A DNA stretch of 64,000 bases, from positions 124,001-188,000 of the forward strand of contig NZ_FXTP01000001.1 in assembly GCF_900182705.1 (NCBI RefSeq). The letters are read 5' to 3'. Every line of letters begins with the position of its first letter. Position 1 is the stretch's first letter. Under the pieces are notes generated by a model, which was not told the DNA's origin, ran no database searches, and saw only the letters and a program-made list of their open reading frames with translations. Made by a program: the position numbers and the translations under genes. Of the stretch, positions 7,588 to 16,078 are shown in pieces. This stretch comes from Gracilimonas mengyeensis. GTDB taxonomy: Bacteria; Bacteroidota; Rhodothermia; Balneolales; Balneolaceae.

Positions 7588-9119
7588 AGTCTGATCCTGT
7601 TTTTCCAGTCTAAAAGGGATGTCTTCATCAGTTTCAGATCTTTGGTTCTCATTTCAGCTATCTGTTTAGGTTCGGGAAGATAGGCTTTCGAGTACTCAAA
7701 TTTGGGAGATTTTTGAGGAGTGATCGCTTGTCCTGATCCCTCCAAAAGAGAAAAACCTTGATGGCTGAATGAGACCTGGAATAACATGTGACAGTTATTA
7801 TTTTTTTCTATATGGACTTTTCCTTTGTCCCAATGTGCTTCAAAATGGGTTTCCCGGCGTTTTTTCCAAAAGCGAGCATATTCATCAAAAGTGAGGTTCT
7901 CGAAGTTGGCATCCTGTACTTTTTGGAATACGGGTTCCAGGGTATGCAAACCAGGCTGTAGCGGGTGATGATAGAGAAAAACAGGCTCAAACCGGGCCGC
8001 TTTGCGAGCCATCACTTGCAAAAAATAGGCACTCATTTGGTTGGGAGTGTATCGCCGCCGACGCATGCTGCCGGTACAAATGGGATGAATCGGAATCTGT
8101 ATCGGTTGCTTTTGAGCTGTAATCTGAATCGGGAGCCCATCGTAGGCAAAAGTAAACTCGGATGAATAACTGAAATCAAAGTTTTCCAAGGCTTTTTGCA
8201 GAGCTTCATTGTAGATACCATAGGGAGCGCAAAAACCAGTTAGGCCATAACCGGCCTCTTCAAGCAGCTCTTTGCCATGAGAGAGATTCTGCAATACTTT
8301 AGAGCTATGTTTGGAAGTGCCATGCCGGTAGCCGTGCAGAGCTATTTCCTGGTTATCAAACTGATGAAAATAATCCAGCCAGTTTTCATGAGCTTGTACA
8401 TGCAAGAACCAGGTCGCTTTTATTTGATAGCGCTTTAAAACTTCATACAGCCCTTCAATTGATTCCATATCTCCAAAATCACTATCAATACGGAAACCGA
8501 ATACGGGTTTCTGAGTTGGGGATATCCACTTTTGAACCAGCGGGAGTCCTTGTTTGAAATGCAATTCCTTGAGTACTGCCTCAAACAAACCGGCCAGGGT
8601 ATGCTTGGATACTTGACTGACAATCTCATCCGGTGGGGTATGCTCGGCGCTGTAAAATCTCTTACGCTTGTATTCAGTGTCTTGCATCAATTCAGCAATG
8701 TTTGCCCCAAAATAGGCTAACTGGCCATCTTTTTTATTTTGAAAATGAACCAAGCCTTCAAAAATACCTGATTGCTTGTGAAGACCTACCTTGTTGTACA
8801 AATCAAGATAGGGAAGATGGGTAAAGGCCGTATCTTCTGTATTCCGGTATACTGTTTTTTGGTATGATTTTCGAATCTCTCCGGCTGGAGTAAACGGATG
8901 GAATGCTGAAACTTCCAAAATGGCCCCGCCGGCTTTTACGTATGATTCCAGTTTAGCCAGTTGTTCTCGGTTTGTTTGGTCATTAATGATGATGACCGAG
9001 TAGTGTGTGGATAAATCAAGGCTAAAATTGACTTCATGGTACCAGAGCCCCAGCTGATCCATTAAAGCAGTCCATTCAGGGCTGAGGTGTAAAAGTCCTA
9101 TGCATAATTGTTTACTCAT
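7584..9119 (-). CDS. Polysaccharide deacetylase-domain protein with an N-terminal GATase-like region
   Basis: The product has 511 residues. From about residue 205 it resembles the NodB/CE4 polysaccharide deacetylase fold: the metal-binding Asp pair lies in FRIDSDFGD, the His motif in ALHGYRHGTSKH, and the downstream catalytic-loop segment in GFCAPYG. Residues ~1-110 look like a Rossmann or glutamine-amidotransferase-like domain (YSVIIINDQTN, YVKAGGAILEV), and the last ~100 residues are an unassigned beta-rich tail. No signal peptide is evident, so it may act in the cytoplasm or periplasmically by an unseen route. It overlaps both neighbours by 4 bases. Likely role is removal of acetyl groups from a surface polysaccharide or its lipid-linked precursor; this is an inference. 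Confidence 0.75.
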   Translation of the reverse strand: MSKQLCIGLLHLSPEWTALMDQLGLWYHEVNFSLDLSTHYSVIIINDQTNREQLAKLESYVKAGGAILEVSAFHPFTPAGEIRKSYQKTVYRNTEDTAFTHLPYLDLYNKVGLHKQSGIFEGLVHFQNKKDGQLAYFGANIAELMQDTEYKRKRFYSAEHTPPDEIVSQVSKHTLAGLFEAVLKELHFKQGLPLVQKWISPTQKPVFGFRIDSDFGDMESIEGLYEVLKRYQIKATWFLHVQAHENWLDYFHQFDNQEIALHGYRHGTSKHSSKVLQNLSHGKELLEEAGYGLTGFCAPYGIYNEALQKALENFDFSYSSEFTFAYDGLPIQITAQKQPIQIPIHPICTGSMRRRRYTPNQMSAYFLQVMARKAARFEPVFLYHHPLQPGLHTLEPVFQKVQDANFENLTFDEYARFWKKRRETHFEAHWDKGKVHIEKNNNCHMLFQVSFSHQGFSLLEGSGQAITPQKSPKFEYSKAYLPEPKQIAEMRTKDLKLMKTSLLDWKNRIRL

Positions 9120-10519
9120 GCGCCCATTTTTTCTTTAGCCCAGCTCATTTGTTCTTTTGAAACCAAATCACTTTTAAAAATCACAATCAGATAAATAAAA
9201 GTGGCAATAAATACATTCAACAGGGGATGTAGTGGACTTACAACTGAGGCAAAAAAGAGCACCAAAGCAGGAAGTACGGTTAATAAAATGGGCTTTATGA
9301 TTTTCAGGGGTATCACTTTTCTAAACCAGTAATAAGTGAAGGCGGTAATGATAAGCTCAGATAAAAAAACCGAAACAGCAACCGAATATACATTTCCAAA
9401 TAGGGCGAAGCCGCAAATGAGTACAGCTGAAATGATGCCCCCAAAAGAGGTAGACAGGAAATACTCCTTGTCTTTATTAGTGGCAATGAGTCCGAATGAA
9501 AATAAGCTGTTTACGAAGGTTGCAGCAATCATAATACTCAACAACTGCAGGATGAGCACACTTTGCTGGTATTCCGCACCATATAAAATATCAATAACCG
9601 GACCGGCTGTAATGGCGAATATTAGTGCTATTAAAACCCCGGTGGCCATTACCAGTCGGTACACAATGCTAATACGACGGGTGGCGAGGGCTGGATTTTT
9701 GGTCCAGGTTGACGCCAGGTTAGGAAGCAACAGGTTCACAAATACACGGTCAATCATCATGGCTATGATGATGATCCTGAAAGCAGCCCCGTATTGCCCG
9801 GCATCGGAAAGGGAGAGGAGCGTTCCGATGAGAAGTTGGGGTAGCAATTGGACCATCTGGGCAAAGAATTTCCCGAGTCCTATGACCGAACTGGTTTTAA
9901 CAAGATCGGTGTATACTTGTATGCCCCGGGAAGGCAGGGAGAAGGTTTTTTCCCGAAAAGCAAAAGCTCCCAAAGTTAAAGCGGCTAAGCTGATGCCTGC
10001 TGCATAAAGTACAGGAACCAATGCTACATCACCGGAAGACGAAACAAACGTAATCACAAGTAGAAAATAGACCCCGCCATTCAGCACTTTGGAGAGGGCA
10101 ATTTTCCCGAACTCCTGTTTTCCGGAATAGAACCATTCCAGTAAAGCCATATAGGGTATGATGGAAAAAAGATATCCTAAAATCACCTGTTTCTCAGTAC
10201 TACCCATATCCAAAAAGTATACGATACTCACCGATAGCAGCAATACTATAATACCGAGAAATAGTTTGGTGCGGAACACTTCAAGTACCCTGAAAATACG
10301 CTTTTCAGGAGGTTTCGCAGTTTCCCGCGTCCCGATACTGTTCAACCCTAAATCAGAAAACCAGGTAGCATAGCCCAGAACCGAGATGGCTACGGTTATC
10401 AAACCATAGAATTCAGAACCTAAAACACGGGCCAGGTAAATGGAGGATAAAAAAGATAAGCCACGGCCGGCTATATCACCGGTAAGAATCCAGAAAGCTT
10501 TCTCTTTCAGCTTTGCCAT
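9116..10519 (-). CDS. Oligosaccharide flippase (Wzx/RfbX-like, MOP superfamily)
   Basis: This 467-residue polytopic membrane protein has about 12-14 hydrophobic segments and the N-terminal pattern of polysaccharide transporters: AFWILTGDIAGRGLSFLSS (res ~8-26), then LGSEFYGLI. These match the Polysacc_synt family that flips undecaprenyl-linked oligosaccharides across the inner membrane. Its position between glycosyltransferase genes and wecB supports that role. The 3' end overlaps the deacetylase-domain gene by 4 bases and the 5' end abuts the upstream glycosyltransferase gene. I see no polymerase (Wzy) candidate in the cluster, so polymerisation, if any, relies on a gene elsewhere. Confidence 0.88.
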   Translation of the reverse strand: MAKLKEKAFWILTGDIAGRGLSFLSSIYLARVLGSEFYGLITVAISVLGYATWFSDLGLNSIGTRETAKPPEKRIFRVLEVFRTKLFLGIIVLLLSVSIVYFLDMGSTEKQVILGYLFSIIPYMALLEWFYSGKQEFGKIALSKVLNGGVYFLLVITFVSSSGDVALVPVLYAAGISLAALTLGAFAFREKTFSLPSRGIQVYTDLVKTSSVIGLGKFFAQMVQLLPQLLIGTLLSLSDAGQYGAAFRIIIIAMMIDRVFVNLLLPNLASTWTKNPALATRRISIVYRLVMATGVLIALIFAITAGPVIDILYGAEYQQSVLILQLLSIMIAATFVNSLFSFGLIATNKDKEYFLSTSFGGIISAVLICGFALFGNVYSVAVSVFLSELIITAFTYYWFRKVIPLKIIKPILLTVLPALVLFFASVVSPLHPLLNVFIATFIYLIVIFKSDLVSKEQMSWAKEKMGA

Positions 10520-10520
10520 A

Positions 10521-11537
10521 CTATTGTTCCTGAAGGGCTTTCAGATGAACATTCAGTAAGGCTTTCAGTCCGTCCTGCCGGTGAAAAAGATGAACATTTG
10601 GATGATGCACTTCCTCAGAAAGACACCCCATATCCGGGGCAATAATCAGTTTATCGTACGCCTGGGCCATGTGATATCCCCCGGAAGACAGGATTTCCCG
10701 GTAGTTAAATACACAAATATCGGAGGCATGATAAAACCACGGTACTTCTTCTTCATCAATGAAGTGAGGAATCAGGACAATCCGTTTATTTTGCTCAGCT
10801 AATTCTTTCAGTTCTTCATACAAGTCCTGATTGCCTTTTTTTACCGGGCCTACAATCAAAAGATTACAAGGCGTATCTAAGTCTGTGACTATTCGTGCCA
10901 CTTCCTCGATTTGTTTATACCGGCTGATATTGCCGAACATTAATATGTTGGAAATGTCTGGCGAAAGAGTACAGTCAAATTTTTCATTGATCTTAGCAAT
11001 ACCCGTTTTCTTATCACTAGGCATGGCGGGAAAATCAGGGTGGGGAACAAGGTGAAATTTTGATTTCGGAGCCCGTAAACGATGACTCATGATATCCACC
11101 GCTTTTTGGCAATGCACGTGAAGAGCGTCGGCCCATTTAGCCATTCTTCTATGCAGAAATTGGTGGAGCTCCAGATACTTTTGATCATGCGGGAACTCGT
11201 TATGCAAAGTCCAAACGATATTGCCGCCAAAGATCTTAAAAAGGAAGATACAAGCCATTTTCCAGGGCATTCCAGCCAGCGATTTGAAATCCTGGAACTC
11301 GAGCCAGTGATAGTGTAGAATTACATTTTTGTTAATGAGGGCCCCAAAAATCAGCTTTACATGATTAAAGATACTGATAGATTCAATTTGGTAGCGGTCT
11401 GATTCGATCAGGTCCTGATACAGCAAATACAAATAATCCGATTTCTTATGCGAATACCGGATCAATGGTACCACATAAATGGTTTTTGCCTCCGCATTCA
11501 CGGACGCATAAACCTCATCCAGCGATGTTGCCTTCAT
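10521..11537 (-). CDS. Glycosyltransferase (GT-B, family-1-like)
   Basis: The 338-residue product looks like a GT-B glycosyltransferase. The N-terminal half has ILHYHWLEF (about residue 94) and IVWTLHNEFPHD (about residue 128), typical acceptor-domain segments of GT4-like enzymes acting on capsule or exopolysaccharide. The C-terminal half has SNILMFGNISRYKQIEE (res ~196-212) and CNLLIVGPV, the donor-domain strands. A canonical E-x7-E motif is not obvious; the corresponding region reads YREILSSGGYHMA, so donor binding may be unusual. It sits 1 base upstream of the flippase gene and 15 bases downstream of a PorV/PorQ-like gene, consistent with one transcript. The fold is confident; specificity is unknown. 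Confidence 0.8.
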   Translation of the reverse strand: MKATSLDEVYASVNAEAKTIYVVPLIRYSHKKSDYLYLLYQDLIESDRYQIESISIFNHVKLIFGALINKNVILHYHWLEFQDFKSLAGMPWKMACIFLFKIFGGNIVWTLHNEFPHDQKYLELHQFLHRRMAKWADALHVHCQKAVDIMSHRLRAPKSKFHLVPHPDFPAMPSDKKTGIAKINEKFDCTLSPDISNILMFGNISRYKQIEEVARIVTDLDTPCNLLIVGPVKKGNQDLYEELKELAEQNKRIVLIPHFIDEEEVPWFYHASDICVFNYREILSSGGYHMAQAYDKLIIAPDMGCLSEEVHHPNVHLFHRQDGLKALLNVHLKALQEQ

Positions 11538-11552
11538 ACAATGCCCCGGCTC

Positions 11553-12497
11553 TTAGAATTTGTACTGTAATCCTATGGAATGTACTGTTCCGTATCCGGT
11601 ATTGAAAGGGATAATTGCGTAGTTAACGGTAATGTCATTGGTGATGAATTCCGCGCCGAAAGAAACCGGGCGAACGTTGTTCTGGGTTTTGTACCCTCCG
11701 CTAACCTGTACGGTCTCAGCAATAGTGAGAGACAGCCCCATGTTTAGGTATGGATCTGTTTTGCTGTAATCGGCGTAATCCCGGTCTTCGGTTTTTGATA
11801 AGGGGTGAGCATAATCTAAATAAGCGGAAATCAATATGGGAAGCTCGTCGCCCGGAGAGGCAGAGAATTGTACAACATCTGCAGATACCCCGGCTTTAAG
11901 ACTGGTGGGCAGTTCGGTTGCTTCTACATTCAGCTTCTGCATTTCACCGGCATTGGTAATCGAAAGCCCGGTACGGACACGGTCATCCACAAAATTACGG
12001 GCAATCCCTGCATTAAAAGCATAGCCATTGGCTCGGTAGGTATAGTTTTGCTCATTTAGGAATTGAAAAGCAGCTCCTAAGGAAAATAATCCAAAATCAT
12101 GTGCATAGGCACCTGAAATAGAAATATGCTGTATAGAAAAAGTACCATTAGATTCACCTGGCCTGTCATATTGTTCGTAATCTGAGGCCCCGGCCGTATA
12201 AAAAGCAAAGGCAATGGCGCGCTTATCGTTCTTAAAATTCACGCCACCAAATCCGTGAGTGAGGTTGGCTATCCAGAAAGAATAGCCGGCATCAATGGAG
12301 GAGTAATCGCTGAGGGCGAGCAATGCGGGATTGGAATAGATGGATGCTGCGCCTTCAGGTACAGACGTATTGGCATCTGCTTTTGAAAGGGAAGAAGGCA
12401 TGGGGGAAATTCCCAATACCTGGAATCCGCTTCCCTGCGCGAAGAGTGGGGCAGAACTAATTAGTAAAATGGTGAGGGCGAATAAGAGCTTTCTCAT
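11553..12497 (-). CDS. PorV/PorQ-like outer-membrane beta-barrel protein
   Basis: The 314-residue product has a signal peptide (LLFALTILLISSAPLFAQ, res 3-20). The mature part begins with the PorV/PorQ/UPF0164 pattern: an N-terminal stretch of small residues, EGAASIYSNPALLALS (res ~49-64), then alternating beta strands and an aromatic C-terminus (IGLQYKF). Members of this family are FadL-like barrels in the outer membrane, and in T9SS organisms they shuttle or cap secreted cargo. The start overlaps the stop of the upstream barrel gene by 4 bases. The pairing with a second barrel and FlgD-domain cargo suggests a role in displaying those proteins; that is an inference. It could instead be a generic barrel unrelated to T9SS. 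Confidence 0.78.
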   Translation of the reverse strand: MRKLLFALTILLISSAPLFAQGSGFQVLGISPMPSSLSKADANTSVPEGAASIYSNPALLALSDYSSIDAGYSFWIANLTHGFGGVNFKNDKRAIAFAFYTAGASDYEQYDRPGESNGTFSIQHISISGAYAHDFGLFSLGAAFQFLNEQNYTYRANGYAFNAGIARNFVDDRVRTGLSITNAGEMQKLNVEATELPTSLKAGVSADVVQFSASPGDELPILISAYLDYAHPLSKTEDRDYADYSKTDPYLNMGLSLTIAETVQVSGGYKTQNNVRPVSFGAEFITNDITVNYAIIPFNTGYGTVHSIGLQYKF

Positions 12498-13549
12498 AAA
12501 TTTAGACGTAATGAAAATACATGCATGTTGGAAATTTGGTAAGGCTCCAGTACAAAGGCGTAGTCGATGGATGGAGATAGCATATCAAAGGGGAGGTGTA
12601 CGGAAAAGCCGCTGCTAAGTCCCCAGCTTGCAGAATCGTCCAGGTCGGGCAACTGCCAGCCGGCACGCAGAGTAAAACGCTCATGGGCATTCCACATGCC
12701 GCCAAGCCTTAATTTGGAGGTACTGGTGGTGATATTTTTGGAACGGGTTTGAAGATTGGGAGTCCCGTTTTCAACGAAATATTCCTGGGTAGTAGTTTCA
12801 GATTCTTGAACCTGAACTTCGAAATCTGCAGAAATAGTGAAGGCCTGTGGCTGCCAGGCCAGTCCCCAAACCAAACGGGTTGGAAAATTATTAACCACAT
12901 TGCGGGCCTGATCCAGTTGGTAGAGATCTTGAGAATTCCAGGTGTAGCTTGCCAGCATATCTTTCACCGTAAAAGCTACATTGATATTACGGTCGGATTG
13001 ATACAAAAGCCCCAGGTCTAAGCCAAAACTGGTTGTATTTTCTAAATCAGGATGATAATTGGCAAGGTTAAATTTTACGCCAATTCCACCGCTCATTTTT
13101 TCGCTTAGGCGAATACCAAAGCTGCTGGCCAATTGGTATTCGGATGCATCAAACATCTGGGTGGGATATCCACTTTGGGTACGGCCGTCAATATCAGTCA
13201 CCCCGGTTCTAAGAATGTGAAAAGAAATACCGGCAGAGGGTGGAAGCTGAAATTGAGCTCCCGTACTTTGAAATACACGATCGTACTGCAAAGCACCAAC
13301 AGTAAGGTCAGCTTGACGGCTTTCAGAAAATAAAGCAGATTGGGCAGGATTATAATAAGCATAGGAACCCTGAGAGGTTACGGCTGCCATCGCGTTACTC
13401 ATGGCCATGCCCCGGGCACTGTAGCCTATACGACTGGAAGCTCCGGCATAACCACCGTGCTGTGCCAATGCCTCGTTAACACTTAGGGAAAGCAGGAGTA
13501 TCCCCGCCAGTACTGCTAATAGTTTTTGTGACTTAATCTCTTGCATCAT
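12494..13549 (-). CDS. PorV-like outer-membrane beta-barrel protein
   Basis: The 351-residue product has a signal peptide ending near ALAQ (res ~27-30) and the hallmark PorV/UPF0164 opening: SARGMAMSNAMAAVTSQ followed by YAYYNPAQSALFS (res ~44-76). The rest is strand-rich and closes with the aromatic/Leu end FSLRLNL typical of barrel insertion signals. Its ATG overlaps the TAA stop of the upstream FlgD-domain gene (taatg), and its own end overlaps the next barrel gene by 4 bases, so the three are translationally coupled. In characterised T9SS, PorV carries cargo from the translocon to the attachment complex. A dedicated PorV-type partner for the neighbouring cargo is plausible but unproven. 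Confidence 0.8.
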   Translation of the reverse strand: MMQEIKSQKLLAVLAGILLLSLSVNEALAQHGGYAGASSRIGYSARGMAMSNAMAAVTSQGSYAYYNPAQSALFSESRQADLTVGALQYDRVFQSTGAQFQLPPSAGISFHILRTGVTDIDGRTQSGYPTQMFDASEYQLASSFGIRLSEKMSGGIGVKFNLANYHPDLENTTSFGLDLGLLYQSDRNINVAFTVKDMLASYTWNSQDLYQLDQARNVVNNFPTRLVWGLAWQPQAFTISADFEVQVQESETTTQEYFVENGTPNLQTRSKNITTSTSKLRLGGMWNAHERFTLRAGWQLPDLDDSASWGLSSGFSVHLPFDMLSPSIDYAFVLEPYQISNMHVFSLRLNL

Positions 13550-15138
13550 TAATCTACCACTAAAATTTTGCCGCTTAGTTCTTTACCGGCCGTTTCTACT
13601 ATATAAATGTAGGCCCCGTTGGCCACTTTTCGTCCTTGCCCGTCATAACCGTCCCAAACGGCTTCATAGGTGCCAGGACCAAAAGAATCATTTTCTACCT
13701 CTCGTACCAGATTCATTCCGAAATCAAAAATACGTACGCGGACATTACCCTGCTTTTTAACCTCAAATTTCATCCGAACCACATCATACACAGAAGCAGA
13801 AAAGGGGTTTGGATAGGCGTAGGTGTTGGTATTACGGCCGTCGGGTACATGCACATTTCCACCTTTAAGAGGATAGTTGACACGCGTGATCTGCCAGTTG
13901 TCGAATTGCTGATTCTGGCTGCAACATTCGATAGAGGCAATGCCGTCACTGGTGCCAATCCAGAGACGATCTGGGGTGGAGGCTACAGAATAATAAAAGG
14001 CGGATGATTTTATAAAAGTGTTTGGGCTTTCTAATCGGGGGAGTTTAATCCAGGTATCTCCGACATCTGAAGAAACAAACATTCCATCATCGCCGGCGGC
14101 AAACACATAGCCATCTTTAAAGCCAATGTCATTGATGCGCTCTCCAATCAGCATCTGAGTAAAGCTTTCGCCATCATCGTCGGTGTAAACAATTCCTTCT
14201 TTCTGTGGGGTATTCTGAATCCAGTTGGTCATCCAAATACGATCAGAACCTGGTTCTTCACGAATGGTGATAATCCAATTCCCGAGCAGGCCATCGCTAC
14301 TTCCATCATAGCTGATATGCTGCCAAACGATACTATCGGTTGGAGCGGTAAGTGCATTTTCAGAGATGTTGATGCCACCGGCACTGCCAAACCAGACGCG
14401 GTCTTGTGAATCAATTAACAGCCCAAATCCTTTCAGGTTGTCATCATATACCGGGTCATATTTGTTATTTGATTGGATGCAATTATTATCGCCGTCGCGA
14501 TCGGTGCAATCGGTCCAGTAGTAGTCGTTTCCTTGGGGGGTAAGTTGTTCTAAATCGGAAGGAGGTAAGATGACGCGTTCCCAGTTATCTCCAAAGTCCC
14601 GGCTTCTAAGCAATCCCGAAGCCCAGTTCGCTGATAAAATGACATCGTTTTTGAAACTCACATCGTAGGGGGGAGATTGTTCACCAGCTGCAATTCTGAT
14701 CCGGTCGTACGTTTGTCCGCCATACACAAAGGTGGTGTCGCCTTCTCCTCTGGGATCCAATAAAAGAGGTTCAAACTCCCAATTTTGCCCACCGTCAACA
14801 CTTTTGTAATAGCCGAAGCCATAAGGTAAGGGGCCGCTTTCTGTTTCTGAGGTATAGCCAAGTCCGGCCAGCACGGTGTCCTGTCCCAGGGCAAGCGAGT
14901 ATACACGACCAATGCCATCACCGGTCACGCTGTCTGCATTTTCCGGGGTATACCATTCAAAACTGTTGCCGATGTTACGGTTCAGTTGTGGGCTTACCCA
15001 AACTGTATCCCCGAAAGCAGCAATGGTGCTAACCCCGTTTTGGCGGATGGTATTGAATTGCTCATCAACGGGACCAATGACCTGGGCATAAACACCGGAT
15101 GAAATAAAAACAAATAACAGAAATAGTACTTTCCTCAT
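13549..15138 (-). CDS. Secreted Asp-box (BNR) propeller protein with C-terminal FlgD-like Ig domain
   Basis: The 529-residue product has a signal peptide (VLFLLFVFISSGVYAQ, res 4-19). The central region contains several Asp-box or sialidase-type repeats (SVDGGQNW, SRDFGDNW, TDDDGESF, SSDVGDTW), which form a beta-propeller as in Vps10/sortilin-like or two-component-regulator-propeller proteins. The last ~85 residues carry YAYPNPFSASVYDVV followed by NVRVRIFDFGMNLV and WDGYDGQGRKVANGAYIY, a FlgD-Ig-like domain used as a T9SS-type sorting module in this group. An unusual conserved ECCSQNQQFDNW segment precedes it. It is a close paralogue of the product of 16079-17767. It is probably displayed on or released from the cell surface. 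Ligand unknown. Confidence 0.8.
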   Translation of the reverse strand: MRKVLFLLFVFISSGVYAQVIGPVDEQFNTIRQNGVSTIAAFGDTVWVSPQLNRNIGNSFEWYTPENADSVTGDGIGRVYSLALGQDTVLAGLGYTSETESGPLPYGFGYYKSVDGGQNWEFEPLLLDPRGEGDTTFVYGGQTYDRIRIAAGEQSPPYDVSFKNDVILSANWASGLLRSRDFGDNWERVILPPSDLEQLTPQGNDYYWTDCTDRDGDNNCIQSNNKYDPVYDDNLKGFGLLIDSQDRVWFGSAGGINISENALTAPTDSIVWQHISYDGSSDGLLGNWIITIREEPGSDRIWMTNWIQNTPQKEGIVYTDDDGESFTQMLIGERINDIGFKDGYVFAAGDDGMFVSSDVGDTWIKLPRLESPNTFIKSSAFYYSVASTPDRLWIGTSDGIASIECCSQNQQFDNWQITRVNYPLKGGNVHVPDGRNTNTYAYPNPFSASVYDVVRMKFEVKKQGNVRVRIFDFGMNLVREVENDSFGPGTYEAVWDGYDGQGRKVANGAYIYIVETAGKELSGKILVVD

Positions 15139-15144
15139 GCTAAA

Positions 15145-15942
15145 TTACTCTCTGATGCTGAATGTAGTTCTGACAGTATCACTGGATAGACCGCCTTTAT
15201 CAAGGGCATAAAATTCAATGTCAAAATCGCGGTTAGGATTATTATCAGTTTGAGTAACAGGCAGAGACCATGTATAGGTGGAATCATTTTCAACTTCATC
15301 CCCAAAGCTGCTGCCATCATCAAACATTTCAAAAGGAGAGCCTTCCACTTCTCCGGATTGCTGACTAATTACCCGAAGATAAACTTTGTCAATATTCTCT
15401 TGTCCATCCTGATCAGTAACCTTTGCGGTAAATGTAGCTGGAATTTCTCCGGTTGAGGGCCTTGTGATTTCGCCGGGACTATCCGTTTCAATAATTTGAG
15501 GGGCAAAGTTAGAGAAACCTTTAACTTTAAATAGTGCCTGGGCATAATTGCCCGGGTTACTTTCATTATATGCAAAAACGTTAATCAGATAGTCCTGAAA
15601 AGAAGTAGTGCTTGTTTCCAATTCAAAAGTGCCTGAGAACGATCCGCCATTAAAATTAGTCAGGCTATCCTCAAGGATGGTTTCTCCTCCTTTATAAGAA
15701 ATTGTATATAGCAGTTGGTCATCAGCTGAAAAGTGTTTTACAGAGCCCTGAATTTGTACTGTTAAAGTGGTGTCTCTGAAGCCATCTTCTTGGGTGAATG
15801 CTGCCTCAGAAGGATATAGTGCCAGGAAGGTAATGGCTGGTGTCTCTTCAAGTGGGTTTTGCGGAGAGGTGGTAGAGTCGCAAGCATAAAATCCCAGTCC
15901 AATAAAACACACCAGGATGGTGTAAGTGAAAAGGTTCTTCAA
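15145..15942 (-). CDS. Lipoprotein with beta-sandwich (Ig/cadherin-like) repeats
   Basis: The 265-residue product has a lipoprotein signal with the lipobox Cys at residue 21 (GFYAC-DS), followed by a Thr/Ser/Pro linker (STTSPQNPLEE). The remainder looks beta-rich, with 'DTTLTVQIQGSV' and a C-terminal domain with TFTAKVTDQDGQENIDKVYLRV and FEMFDDGSSFGDEVENDSTYTWSLPV, which resembles DUF4625 or Ig-like exopolysaccharide-associated domains. I do not recognise a named family. It sits 6 bases upstream of the Asp-box/FlgD protein gene and is a paralogue of the lipoprotein at 17774-18586. The conserved lipoprotein-propeller pairing suggests they function together at the outer membrane. Confidence 0.78.
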   Translation of the reverse strand: MKNLFTYTILVCFIGLGFYACDSTTSPQNPLEETPAITFLALYPSEAAFTQEDGFRDTTLTVQIQGSVKHFSADDQLLYTISYKGGETILEDSLTNFNGGSFSGTFELETSTTSFQDYLINVFAYNESNPGNYAQALFKVKGFSNFAPQIIETDSPGEITRPSTGEIPATFTAKVTDQDGQENIDKVYLRVISQQSGEVEGSPFEMFDDGSSFGDEVENDSTYTWSLPVTQTDNNPNRDFDIEFYALDKGGLSSDTVRTTFSIRE

Positions 15943-16078
15943 GTGAATAATTTCTTTTTCGGTTGAGCAGTTAATGGTACGGATATCACAAACTTAAATC
16001 CAATACGGTTTTGACGCTTTAAAATTGTGCAGGGATTGAACCAGACTGGTTATTTACATGATTTTCGGAGGAAGAAAA

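Noticed and set aside
9336-10007. 223-codon plus-strand frame opposite the flippase gene
   Set aside because: It is antisense to a clear membrane protein gene, and its composition is the expected shadow of hydrophobic codons.
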